From assembly GCA_019915015.1 (NCBI GenBank), contig JAHBBC010000038.1, positions 186,001 through 250,000 of the forward strand: a stretch of 64,000 nucleotides of DNA. Direction: 5' to 3'. Both the position numbers and the translations under genes were made by a program. Every line of letters begins with the position of its first letter. Within the stretch, counting starts at the first letter, position 1. The notes under the pieces were generated by a model. That model did not search any database, was not told the DNA's origin, and saw only the letters and a program-made list of their open reading frames with translations. The stretch is from Auriscalpium vulgare (taxonomy: Eukaryota > Basidiomycota > Agaricomycetes > Russulales > Auriscalpiaceae). Below, piece by piece: positions 56,281-64,000 of the stretch.

Positions 56281-57401
56281 CACGATCTAGCGAGGGTTCG
56301 CGCGCGGGTCAAGAAGAAGGGATAAGGAACGGAATGGACTATGGCATCGAAGCCTAGGGGTATCTCTGCTATGGCTTGGGAGGAGGAGATGTGCGAGAGG
56401 CGCGCAGAACTGATCCGCTCGATGGCGCGAATCAAGGCCACGCTGATATCCTGGACCAGAAAGTCTGCGGGCTGGAGGTTGGCGAGGAGGCGGGATCCTA
56501 ATCCCCATGCGTCCAGCATCCCGCCCATACAGGTTGCCATCGCGGCCCAGCGCATGTCGAGGCGATCCAACACCAGTGGCCAGTCCGCCCAAATATCGCG
56601 AAACGTGTCGAAGGCCTCAGAAATGGTGGTAAAGTCCCGTAACATATCCACCGAGTCCTCCGCGAGGCCTCCCAACAGGTAGTACACCACGCCCGTGGTG
56701 AGGCGGCCCGCGTAGGCACGAGAGTGGGGGGAGCTGGAGGCACCACGGACGTGGTAGGCCAGGGCGCGGCACACGGCGTCTTCGCGGGTAATAACAAACA
56801 TCCCATGGACGGCCCGGGCGTCGAAATCACGTAGGAGCCAACTCTGCATGCCCTGAGGACGCAGGGTGGGGAAGGCGCCATGCAACTCCGTGATTTCATG
56901 GAGGTAGGATTCGACAGAACCGTCCCCGAAGTAGTACACAGTCCAGAGCCCAGCCTCCACGATGGTGATCAAGACGTGGAGTTCCGCATCGGTAGCGTCG
57001 GCGGGGAAAGGGGAGAACATCTGGGACCACCGCGGGCTGGCGTGCGCTGAGTTGGGGAGGGTACGCATGAGGGTGCCCTCGAAGCGCTGGGCAAGAGGGG
57101 CGGACGCTGGAACGAGCTTCACCATGAACTCGAGGATCGGCAAGGTGAAGTGGAAGGCAAGATCGCGCAGGCTGCGGGGCGCGCGGATTGAAGAAAGGAT
57201 CTGGAATTGAGTTCATCATCAGTCAAGCCGGGAAAAGACGCGGTCGGGGACCAGCACGCACCACAAGCTGGTTGACTTTGTCGGCCCTAGCGTAACCTCC
57301 CGTTCGGCATCCCCAAGGTCAAAACCAGCGAAGGGGGCCTGCGTCAACAGGCTGAGGAGGTCGAGGTTGTCGGCGGTGGCAGAAGCGGCGGGGAGGGACA
57401 T
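56271..57401 (-). CDS. Antisense gene in the 3' region of Gypsy-II
   Basis: The protein, about 363 residues, is encoded opposite to gag-pol between the integrase and the 3' LTR. The start is the ATG at 57401 (MSLPAASATADNLDLLSLLT). A 39-nt intron (57239-57201, GTCTTT donor, CAG acceptor) gives a phase-0 join to ILSSIRAPRSLRDLAFHFTL. The long exon reads like a folded globular protein (TDAELHVLITIVEAGLWTVY, GMQSWLLRDFDARAVHGMF, SRAYAGRLTTGVVYYLLGG). No catalytic motif is recognised. Its promoter would lie in or next to the 3' LTR. The intron is short, and an alternative start at 57143 or upstream is possible. Confidence 0.6.
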
Positions 57402-57510
57402 CGCGGGACAGAAATCGGCAAAGGGATGCTACAAGCGATGTTATCGCGAAAGGTTGCGAGCCCTTATATGCCGTTTTCGCGCGGTTCCTGGCAACTGGGG
57501 ACAGTTGCAG

Positions 57511-57529
57511 TTTCAGTTGGGGGGAGAAA
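57511..57529 (+). other. Gypsy-II polypurine tract
   Basis: TTTCAGTTGGGGGGAGAAA abuts the TG of the 3' LTR. Confidence 0.75.
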
Positions 57530-58326
57530 TGATAGGTTCAGGCCGCGGGCAAGCGTGTAGCGAGACGTCGCGAGACGGGGAAGCAGCATGCGAGGCGCAG
57601 GGTCGCGGGAGCGTGGGTGATGGGAACGTGGTCCGGCGACCCAGGAGCAACCGGGACTGGCGACGGAACGGATCACCGGAACGGGCTAGATCGGGAGGGC
57701 TTAGCGACGTACGTAGAGACACTACTTAAGGAGCTGCGCGAGACGTAGCAACGGAATCAACTTGTGGGCGGCGTCAGCCACCCACACCCTTTACCTCACA
57801 GAAACTGTAGCCTGAGGCGCTACCAGCATCAGGAAGATAGGAGCCCCACCGCGAGGGTACAGGAAGGACGGCAGACAGGAGGAAGGGTCACGACAACCCA
57901 CGGCGGCAGCTTCGCAAACGATCGCGAAGCTCTAGGAGGCTAATGCAACGACGTGCATTACTAGGCAGACTTAGGAAGGCAGGACCCCACCGATGTGGGA
58001 ACAGGTAGGCAGGCGGACAGGCAAGAGGGGGCGCGACGGCCCATAGGCGGACGCTTCGCACACGGGTGCGAAGCACTCGGAGGCGGATCCCGTAGAGGGC
58101 ATCCCCAGGCAGGTGAGTGTTTAGTTTGGTGTTTAGGCGGTAGGAGGTGGCCCCGCACGACCGCGGGAGGGCGTGAAGCGCGACAGCGACACGAACACCT
58201 TCCCACTCTGCAAGTCAAGTCACCTGGTCTGGATCGCGACGTATAGGAGGCAGTGTTGGTGGTTGTTGTCCTGTGAGGCACTCGCCGCACGCCCCGCTAG
58301 GGTCCGTCCCGGGTGATAGCGTATCA
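57530..58326 (+). repeat. Gypsy-II 3' LTR (797 bp)
   Basis: It has the same ends as the 5' LTR and is nearly identical (two visible differences). It is followed by ACGC and then by the continuing LINE frame. Confidence 0.9.
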
Positions 58327-58330
58327 ACGC

Positions 58331-58991
58331 GACGCTATGGAAAGCGATCCTGAGCAAAGACATACGCAAAAATATACAATCTTTCCTGTACCGCGCATAC
58401 CAAAACAGCTATAAGCTGGGCGATTTCTGGATCCACACCGCCATCCCAGAGCGGGCAGTATGCGGAGCATGCAATGACCCCTTCGAATCGCTTGAACACA
58501 TCCTATGTCAACGCCAAACAGAAGTGCGAGAAATCATCTGGAAACTCGCCGAAGATCTGTGGCCACACAGCGACAAGGCGTGGCCCAACATCTCCCTAGG
58601 CACAATCCTCGCAGTAGGAAACCTAGTCGTAGAACAAGAGCAACCCCGGAATGCAACAAGAGACAAGAAAAGAGCCCAAGGCGCGACGCGCCTCCTGAGA
58701 ATCTTGATTTTGGAATCAGCGCATCTGATCTGGGTAATTAGATGTGAACGTGCAATCGCAGGAAAAACCCACTCACGAGCAGAGATTCAAAGACGCTGGA
58801 CAAAGAAAATCAATGACAGAGTTAGCATTGACCAATACTGTGCAAGGCAAAAGACAAAAATAAAAGAAAATAAACCCTCTAACTATGAAACCTGGAAAGG
58901 AACCCTCGAAGATAAGGAAACAGCCCGCAAGAAATGGGCATGCACACATGAGGTTTTAGTGGGTATTAGGCCGCCACAGGCCCCCCCGTAA
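58331..58991 (+). pseudogene. LINE ORF2, C-terminal part
   Basis: It continues the LINE ORF2 frame: TLWKAILSKDIR, NSYKLGDFWIHTAIPERA, then a zinc-binding pattern VCGACNDPFESLEHILCQ and the tail RLLRILILESAHLIWVIRCE. It ends at a TAA at 58991. This Cys/His block is typical of the C-terminus of fungal LINEs of this clade. Confidence 0.8.
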
Positions 58992-59193
58992 CAGAGTCCC
59001 ACACTACCCTGAATAGGGCGTGCGTAAAAGCATTTTTTCCTCGGATGGGTCCCAGGACCCAGCTTAGCGGATTTCTGGGAGTCGATGGTTGTAGGAGAAG
59101 TTAAGTGTTCTAATGATTCTATCTTAGTGCATTTAGCCCAATCTTCTGTAAACCCTAGTAGTTGTATACCTATGAATATCACATCGCTTATCC

Positions 59194-59212
59194 AAAAAAA
59201 AAAAAACCCCCC
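59194..59212 (+). other. LINE poly(A) tail followed by a C run
   Basis: There are thirteen A then six C, then CTGTGAGT where the target duplication begins. Poly(A) marks the 3' end of an element made by target-primed reverse transcription. The C run is unusual. Confidence 0.75.
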
Positions 59213-59253
59213 TGTGAGTACTTGTTGTCTGAACGCCGATGAATTAAGCTGAC

Positions 59254-60004
59254 CTTGTGATCACCCTGCAGGTGCCGGTGTGATGTCGTCAGGTCCGCAA
59301 CAAATTCAATCTTCGACTTCTTGTGCTTCCTAACACGTAAATCAGCTGTCTGTTACATGTCTGGTTCATATCACGCACTTGCAAATCACGCAGTCATGAA
59401 CCTTGTGATTGCTACCTTTAGTATCTGTACGTGTGTGTTGGTTCTTGAAGAAATGCTTCACGTCAGCGCTAGGTGATAGCTTCTTTTCCTCCAACAAATC
59501 AATGGTACTGATATGTGACAGGTCCTCCAGGAGCCCATTGACATTGCGTGCATCAGGATCAGGAAGGGCAGTGCCTTCGCCCTGATTTGCCGACGCTGCG
59601 GCCTTCTTGCGAGGCTTGCGGGGTGCTGTAAAGCAATGATAGGTATGTTACGGCAGAGAACAGCAATAATCTGACTAACCTTTCTTTGGCGCAGCTCGAG
59701 CTTGCTTATCCGCAGCTCGTCGAGCCTTGCGATTGGGCCCTTGCAAGTCTGTGCTACCGTCCGACAGTGACTTGGCAGAATTTGCTTCTTCTGTTAGAGG
59801 CGGAGGCGGCGCTTCTTCACTCGCTGTGTGGGTATCTTCATTGCTCGGGACATACTCAGCAGTCGCCTTCCGCTTTGAAGGGCCGGCACGCCCAGCAAAC
59901 ATGTTCTCGGTCTCTGAATCGGACTCAGCGTGCTCGGTCACCTTGTTGGTGAGTCGGATTAGCCGCTTCGAAGGCGCTTCGTCGGCAAGGTCGTCTGTCG
60001 GCAT
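59254..60004 (-). CDS. hAT-2 transposase, N-terminal exons
   Basis: The start is the ATG at 60004 (MPTDDLADEAPSKRLIRLTN). Exons run 60004-59680 and about 59622-59390, then a short exon ending at 59254. The BED-type zinc finger is split over exons (VHDCVICK, KHKKSKIEFVADLTTSHRHL, then GDHK) and continues at 36843. Introns have GTTAGT, GTGCGT and GTCAGC donors. The last intron (from 59253) now contains the LINE. The N-terminal region is charged and disordered (KRKATAEYVPSNEDTHTA). Confidence 0.7.
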
Positions 60005-60140
60005 CGCGCTGGGGCCAGAAAGTAGCAAGGGTATGGTAAGAATGTAATACGGCACATGACGTTGTTGTTCGCGGTTAAGACCCTCGGGGGACGCCCTCCC
60101 CCCCCCACCCCTCTATATCGGGTACTAAAGTCGCACGCTT

Positions 60141-60157
60141 TATATTACATAATATAC
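60141..60157 (-). promoter_or_regulatory. TATA-like promoter element of the hAT-2 transposase
   Basis: TATATTATGTAATATA on the minus strand lies about 140 bp upstream of the ATG at 60004 in otherwise GC-rich sequence. Confidence 0.45.
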
Positions 60158-60295
60158 CGGGGAGGCTCATTCGCCCACTTGGGGACGCTTTTTTCGTCCT
60201 CCCACTGTCCGGTAGCCCGCATCTCTCCTGCAGTCGTTGTCGCAAAACCATGGAGCACTGGGCATTTCCAAAATGCCTATGCAGTGCAGATGAGA

Positions 60296-61627
60296 CTAGG
60301 GAAACAAAGACAAAGTGAGTATGGCAAGTGCTTTCAGTATGCCGTCATCAAAACGCACCATCTGCGTGCAGCCAGGTGCTCCGCAATGCAATATACCGTC
60401 TCCTGCGCACTCGAGACCGCACTGTGTACACTCCCGAAAGGAGTCCTCATCTTGCATGCGGCGAGAAGCAGTCCGGGTGCGTCTCCCAGCGCCTGTCCGA
60501 CTGCCCGACATGTCTACGACTGCCAGTGCTGCTGGCGCCGCGAGAGTCGGCTCCGCTTAACCAGCATCTTGAAGCGTCACTGTGAGAGGATCAGCACTTG
60601 GTGTGTTGTTGCCGTGTTGCCCATCTGACAACTGATTCGCCTGGGCATCACTTTGCGGGTCATGGCTCGGGCTCCGTGTCGGAGCTACGCCAGATGCGCG
60701 CTCGCGATCGGGGCTTGACGATCTCGACAAAAGGTTGCCTTCGCTTTCACCGTCACTATCTAAGTCAACATTCACCTCTTGTGGGGCCCCTTCGCTGCCG
60801 TCGCTCGCGTTGTGTTCGCTTCCTGAATCGTCATCGGTGGTCTCAGCCGCAGGCGGGATCGATTCACGCCTTGACTGCCACTCAGTGCTTTGGTTTGTAA
60901 CCGGCATGTCATCTATAAGGCTGAAAGAAGAGAAGGTCAGCGCTAGTGTGGTATTGACGGCGGCTGCGACGAACCGGAGAGCAACGCGGGTGCTATGAGC
61001 TTCGGAGATGGTGAGTGATTTCCCGGTGCCGTGTTCTCCACGTCGCAGGACATCCAATGGCAATGTTCAGTGTCCTATCAACGTACTCCCATGGTTCGTC
61101 GTCAGGGGTCCAGCCCAGAGCGAGGCTCACCGGAGAAGCGGGCAAGTGTATCGTCATGCATCGCAAGTGGCACACAGGATGGAAGCTTAGCTGCCGCTGC
61201 TCGAAAGCGAGGAATCATTCCCATGCATGACGAAGTCGGACGCAGATCGTCGACGTCAATGACTTCTTGACAACCTGGCAACTCGGATGCTTGCGGTCCC
61301 CGGCTTGAAAGCGCTCCAGGTGCATCGGAATGGTGCCCGCGTGTCAAATTCCGTGTAGATGGGCCTGCGGCGAAGAAATCCGTAAGTATCCCGTTTCAAC
61401 GTGGGGCTCCTCAGGCCCGTGATACCGCAAGGCGGTGGCGTTCACTCTGTACGTGCGCGCCCCAGTTTGCCTCGCCTCCAAGGCCAATTTTGATTTCCCG
61501 TTCACAGTTCGCGCAAAAGCGGACACTGTCGACAGTGAACTGAGAGTTGAGTAATTCCATGTAAGTGTTCTGCTGTCCGTTGCACTGAGGACTCACGTAC
61601 ATTATTTGCTTTCTTCTGTTTGGCCAT
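60296..61627 (-). pseudogene. Zinc-finger passenger gene in hAT-2 (frames broken)
   Basis: On the minus strand MAKQKKANN (61627) is joined by a 61-nt intron to FTVDSVRFCANCEREIKIGL, followed by GGEANWGAHVQSERH, a zinc-finger-like block I associate with a basidiomycete family of unknown function. Further exons carry QEVIDVDDLRPTSS, RAAAAKLPSCVPLAMHDDTL and ARFSG, then in another frame DDEPWEYVDRTLNIAIG. An acidic part and a second Cys cluster follow (CTQCGLECAGDGILHCGAPG, then C). Frame changes near 61340 and 61110 are not explained by clean splice pairs. It lies between the transposase start and the right end of hAT-2. Confidence 0.5.
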
Positions 61628-61979
61628 GGCCGGGGATTTGAAGCAAAAAGACGGGTGCTGCGGCAAACATCAAGCTCATATTGCGTTGGAAAAATGATTC
61701 ACAGTGAGAAAACGGCTTAGATAGATGTTGTATAGTGTGTCGCAGGTGGTAGGATGCAAATCGCACGGAGAAGTCGTCGCCCTTTCAGTTCCCGTTTAAG
61801 GACCCCGAGACTCGCCCCCTCCCCCCTACACCCTGTCTCGGCTTTTGCCGGTCCCATACCCTTGGAAAGTAGGGTAGATTGTACCAAATAAAGTCGATAC
61901 ATAAGCCACAGCCTCCGCATGAGCTGTACAGTTGCTCTTCCAAAAATAACTCCGCTGCTCGGCTACTCTGCTCATGGCT

Positions 61980-62136
61980 GCAAAGCCCGGGCTTGCAGGC
62001 TGGGCTCAGGCTCTCCAGCATCTAAGCCCGAGCCCGCAGCCTGGGCTTACAGATGCGTGGGCTTGGGCTGGGCTCGTCAAAGTTAAGTTGGGCTTGGGCC
62101 TGCTCAGGCTTTCGAGCCTGGCCTGGCACATCACTA
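61980..62136. repeat. hAT-2 right subterminal repeats and terminus
   Basis: Copies of GCCCGGGCTTG, AGCCCGAGCCCG and GGGCTTGGGCTGGGCT mirror those at 33945-34095. The element ends ATCACTA at 62136, followed by GTTGCCAC. Confidence 0.75.
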
Positions 62137-62144
62137 GTTGCCAC

Positions 62145-62542
62145 TCACTTATTTATTGCCATCAGGGAGCGGAGTATGCATGGAACAAAATCAGCTTTAT
62201 TTGCAGCTCAGCCAGTGCTCAACAAATCAACAAGAGGCAGGACGCGGTAGGACGCGATGGAGACTTTGCAACCGATCTGTAAGAGATTCTAGGCCGTACT
62301 ATACAGTAGCTTATGTCAGCAGCCACTGCGGCTATCTGCAGTGGCGCAGACGTTGTCTTTTCCTCATCTGTTACTTCACGACTTCATTCCTGTATTCTAA
62401 ACGCCTCGAGATTCTAATATAGAACGAGGGTCAGCGTTAGAACGGGCGTGAAGTTAGAAGTCATTACACTTTTTTAACGCTCCTTGTCGTTCCCCCGAGT
62501 CACCCTTCGACTCGGAGGACGACTATATTCCAATCTCGAGCC
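62145..62542. other. hAT-1 5' remnant and upstream region of the edge ORF
   Basis: The first part should be the 5' flank of hAT-1 displaced by hAT-2. A stretch 62279-62468 begins TGTAAGAG and ends CATTACA, short inverted ends as in LTRs, but no second copy is available in the window to test it. Nothing else is recognised. Confidence 0.25.
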
Positions 62543-64000
62543 ATGTACTGGCTTAGCGGGGAAGATGTCCCACTGCTGGACATCATCCCTGCCAGCCTCT
62601 CCCGATGTTACCATCGGGATGAGCCTCGAGGCGAGAGCATAACCCGGCTCGCCTCTGAGCTTTGTGTCGTCGCTCCCCGGCTCCAAGCCGCGGTTGTAGC
62701 CAACGACTTTATGTTATGGGCCGAGGTGGCCAGCGAGTACGTAGACGCTGTCCTTGACTACGCTTCGTGCGTACTGTCAGGATGGATCGTGCGCCATCCA
62801 GCGCGCGAGCCCGTCGCGTTTGCTGAGCTCAACGTGCTCATCGTGACGTGGCGCTGTCACGTCGCGCGACACAACTTCGTGGCGGCGCGCATGCGCCACG
62901 TCTCTTCCTCCCTCGACGCCTACTGCCGCCAGCTCAAGGCTACCCACGCCAGCTTCGCCGCCCTCGCGACCCCGTCTCTCCACGCCGTCGCGACACCACT
63001 CCTCGATGCTGCGCCAACGCGCACTGCCACGTCACAGCGCCCAACGGCGCTAGCACATGAACATGCGCTCGACGACGTGTCGCGCGCCGGCGCCACGTCA
63101 TCGCGCCTAGCCGCGCGTTCTCAAGGAGAGGAGGAGAAGGAGAAGGAGAAGGAGAAGGAGGAGGAGAAAGGAGTGAGGAGAGGAAGAGTAGGCCGAGGAG
63201 ACGAGCCCAAGGGGCTCGAGGCCGGTGAGCAGGCGTCCCGCGGTGCCTCCCATTCCCCATCCCCACACCCGCGCCCGCCCTCGTCGCCCCCACCACCCTA
63301 CCTCGCCCAAACGCCCACAACCACGCCCAACGCGTCAGCTCAGCGCGCGGCACGCGTCAATGCGCCCGTCTCTGCAGCACGCGCGCCCACTGCACCGACT
63401 CGACGCGCGCCCTTCAACACCGCGTCTCCGCGCGCCGCCCCGACACCGGCCGGTGTGCTTCCGCAGCCGCGTTGCCGCGCTGACGCCGCCCCCACGCTGA
63501 TGCCGGTCCCCGTGCAGTACACGACCGCGCAGGCCCGTGCACCACAACCCCATACCGCCGTTGCACGCGCGCCCACGCCCACTGCACCCACCCAACGTGT
63601 AGCGCGCCCCAACGCCTCTGCCCTGGTGCACGGGCTGCCGCCGTTCGACGCACTCACTCCTGCGCCAGTGCCCGATCCCGCAGCCTCTGCGCCGATTGGC
63701 ACGCCCACGTCGACACTGCACCCGCGCCGTGGCATGCCCGCATCGACGCCTCACACGCACCGTGACATGGTGCCCGCGACAGCGCCCGTGCTCGCCTTCA
63801 AGCCTGCGCTCAAGTGCGCCGACAGCACCCCGTCGACTTCCGCGGCCTCGCCCATCACCCGTGCCACCGAGCCCGTGCATTGTGCTCAAGACAATGTCGC
63901 GTTGCCCGCCTGCCCTGGATTGGCACGACGCGCTGGCGCACCTGTCAGCGTGCGTACCCACGCACCGAGCGCCGACATGCAGGTGACTGCCCGCGTCTTG
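62543..64000 (+). CDS. Long open frame running off the window, Gag-like or hypothetical
   Basis: From the ATG at 62543 (MYWLSGEDVPLLDIIPASL) the frame stays open for at least 486 codons to the window edge. The first 140 residues look folded and helical (ITRLASELCVVAPRLQAAVV, DFMLWAEVASEYVDAVLDYA, FAELNVLIVTWRCHVARHNF). Then comes a Glu/Lys repeat (63124-63170) and a very long Pro/Ala/Thr/Arg-rich region. No zinc knuckle or enzyme domain is reached. The layout suits the N-terminus of a retrotransposon Gag, but a host protein is possible. Confidence 0.5.
   Translation, partial: MYWLSGEDVPLLDIIPASLSRCYHRDEPRGESITRLASELCVVAPRLQAAVVANDFMLWAEVASEYVDAVLDYASCVLSGWIVRHPAREPVAFAELNVLIVTWRCHVARHNFVAARMRHVSSSLDAYCRQLKATHASFAALATPSLHAVATPLLDAAPTRTATSQRPTALAHEHALDDVSRAGATSSRLAARSQGEEEKEKEKEKEEEKGVRRGRVGRGDEPKGLEAGEQASRGASHSPSPHPRPPSSPPPPYLAQTPTTTPNASAQRAARVNAPVSAARAPTAPTRRAPFNTASPRAAPTPAGVLPQPRCRADAAPTLMPVPVQYTTAQARAPQPHTAVARAPTPTAPTQRVARPNASALVHGLPPFDALTPAPVPDPAASAPIGTPTSTLHPRRGMPASTPHTHRDMVPATAPVLAFKPALKCADSTPSTSAASPITRATEPVHCAQDNVALPACPGLARRAGAPVSVRTHAPSADMQVTARVL

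Larger units (their letters stand above)
45128..58326 (+). mobile_element. Ty3/Gypsy element Gypsy-II (13.2 kb with internal inserts)
   Basis: This is a complete LTR retrotransposon with two 797-bp LTRs, a primer-binding site, gag, protease, RT, RNase H, integrase, an antisense gene and a polypurine tract before the 3' LTR. It is flanked by ACGC. About 2.9 kb of smaller elements lie inside the RT. Gag carries a frameshift and pol a stop (near 53227), so it is not autonomous. Confidence 0.9.
36861..59213 (+). mobile_element. Tad1-like LINE (APE-RT-RNase H), interrupted by Gypsy-II
   Basis: This is a full-length-looking non-LTR retrotransposon. It starts with GGGGGACC, has a 5' region, ORF1, ORF2 and a 3' end of 13 A followed by six or seven C. 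Its own length is about 9.15 kb; 45128-58326 is Gypsy-II plus its target duplication. GTGAGT repeats flank it. It lies in an intron of hAT-2. Several in-frame stops make it inactive. Confidence 0.8.
33942..62136 (-). mobile_element. hAT-2 DNA transposon, carrying nested LINE and Gypsy-II
   Basis: The ends are TAGTGATTTCC on the left and its inverted partner ATCACTA on the right, flanked by an 8-bp duplication. Inside both ends lie subterminal arrays of GGGCTTGGGC/GCCCGGGCTT. The element's own sequence is about 5.8 kb; the rest is the LINE insertion 36861-59213. It encodes the transposase on the minus strand and a second zinc-finger gene near its 5' end. It interrupts hAT-1. Confidence 0.8.

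Noticed and set aside
58505..58741. Separate small gene at the end of the LINE
   Set aside because: It is an alternative frame over the conserved C-terminal Cys/His region of LINE ORF2.

Overview
The window looks like a repeat-rich stretch of a filamentous basidiomycete genome, most likely an agaricomycete. Introns are short (about 45-65 nt) with GTGCGT/GTRAGT donors. The families present are typical of that group: Plavaka transposases, TET/JBP-like dioxygenases, a DUF6532-type protein, hAT transposases, a Tad1-like LINE and two Ty3/Gypsy families. I saw no rRNA, tRNA, CRISPR array or bacterial operon.

Layout. 86-2672 (-): Plavaka transposase copy 1, lacking its C-terminus. 3.0-8.5 kb: a small gene island with a short hypothetical gene (-), TET/JBP-like gene A (+) and a DUF6532-type gene (+). 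8.5-11.7 kb: almost gene-free, with a CpG-poor old repeat and a short-motif cluster. 11.7-12.2 kb: a relic of Gypsy family II (-). 12.2-23.3 kb: Plavaka copy 2 (+), split by a 9.1 kb inverted double copy of Gypsy family I. 23.3-31.2 kb: a second gene island of small multi-exon genes of unknown function, a tandem exon/intron repeat, and TET/JBP-like gene B, which has lost the metal-binding Asp. 31.4-62.3 kb: a deep nest of transposons. hAT-1 (oldest, with stops) is interrupted by hAT-2; a LINE sits inside an intron of the hAT-2 transposase gene; Gypsy-II sits inside the LINE RNase H/tail region; a 2.9 kb block of small inverted-repeat elements sits inside the Gypsy-II reverse transcriptase; one of those small elements is itself interrupted at a TA. 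62.5-64.0 kb (+): an open reading frame that runs off the window.

The boundaries of the nest are supported by target-site duplications read directly: GTTGCCAA/GTTGCCAC for hAT-2, GTGAGT for the LINE and ACGC for Gypsy-II. Reading-frame or intron continuity is restored when the insert is ignored. The most unusual items are the palindromic Gypsy-I pair with the 3' (U5) LTR end at both outer edges and a pol fragment at its hinge; an antisense gene in Gypsy-II bracketed by two copies of its polypurine tract; the TET/JBP-like paralogue pair with identical exon architecture, one member lacking the catalytic Asp; and a zinc-finger passenger gene within hAT-2. All family names come from recognised motifs and have not been tested by a database search.
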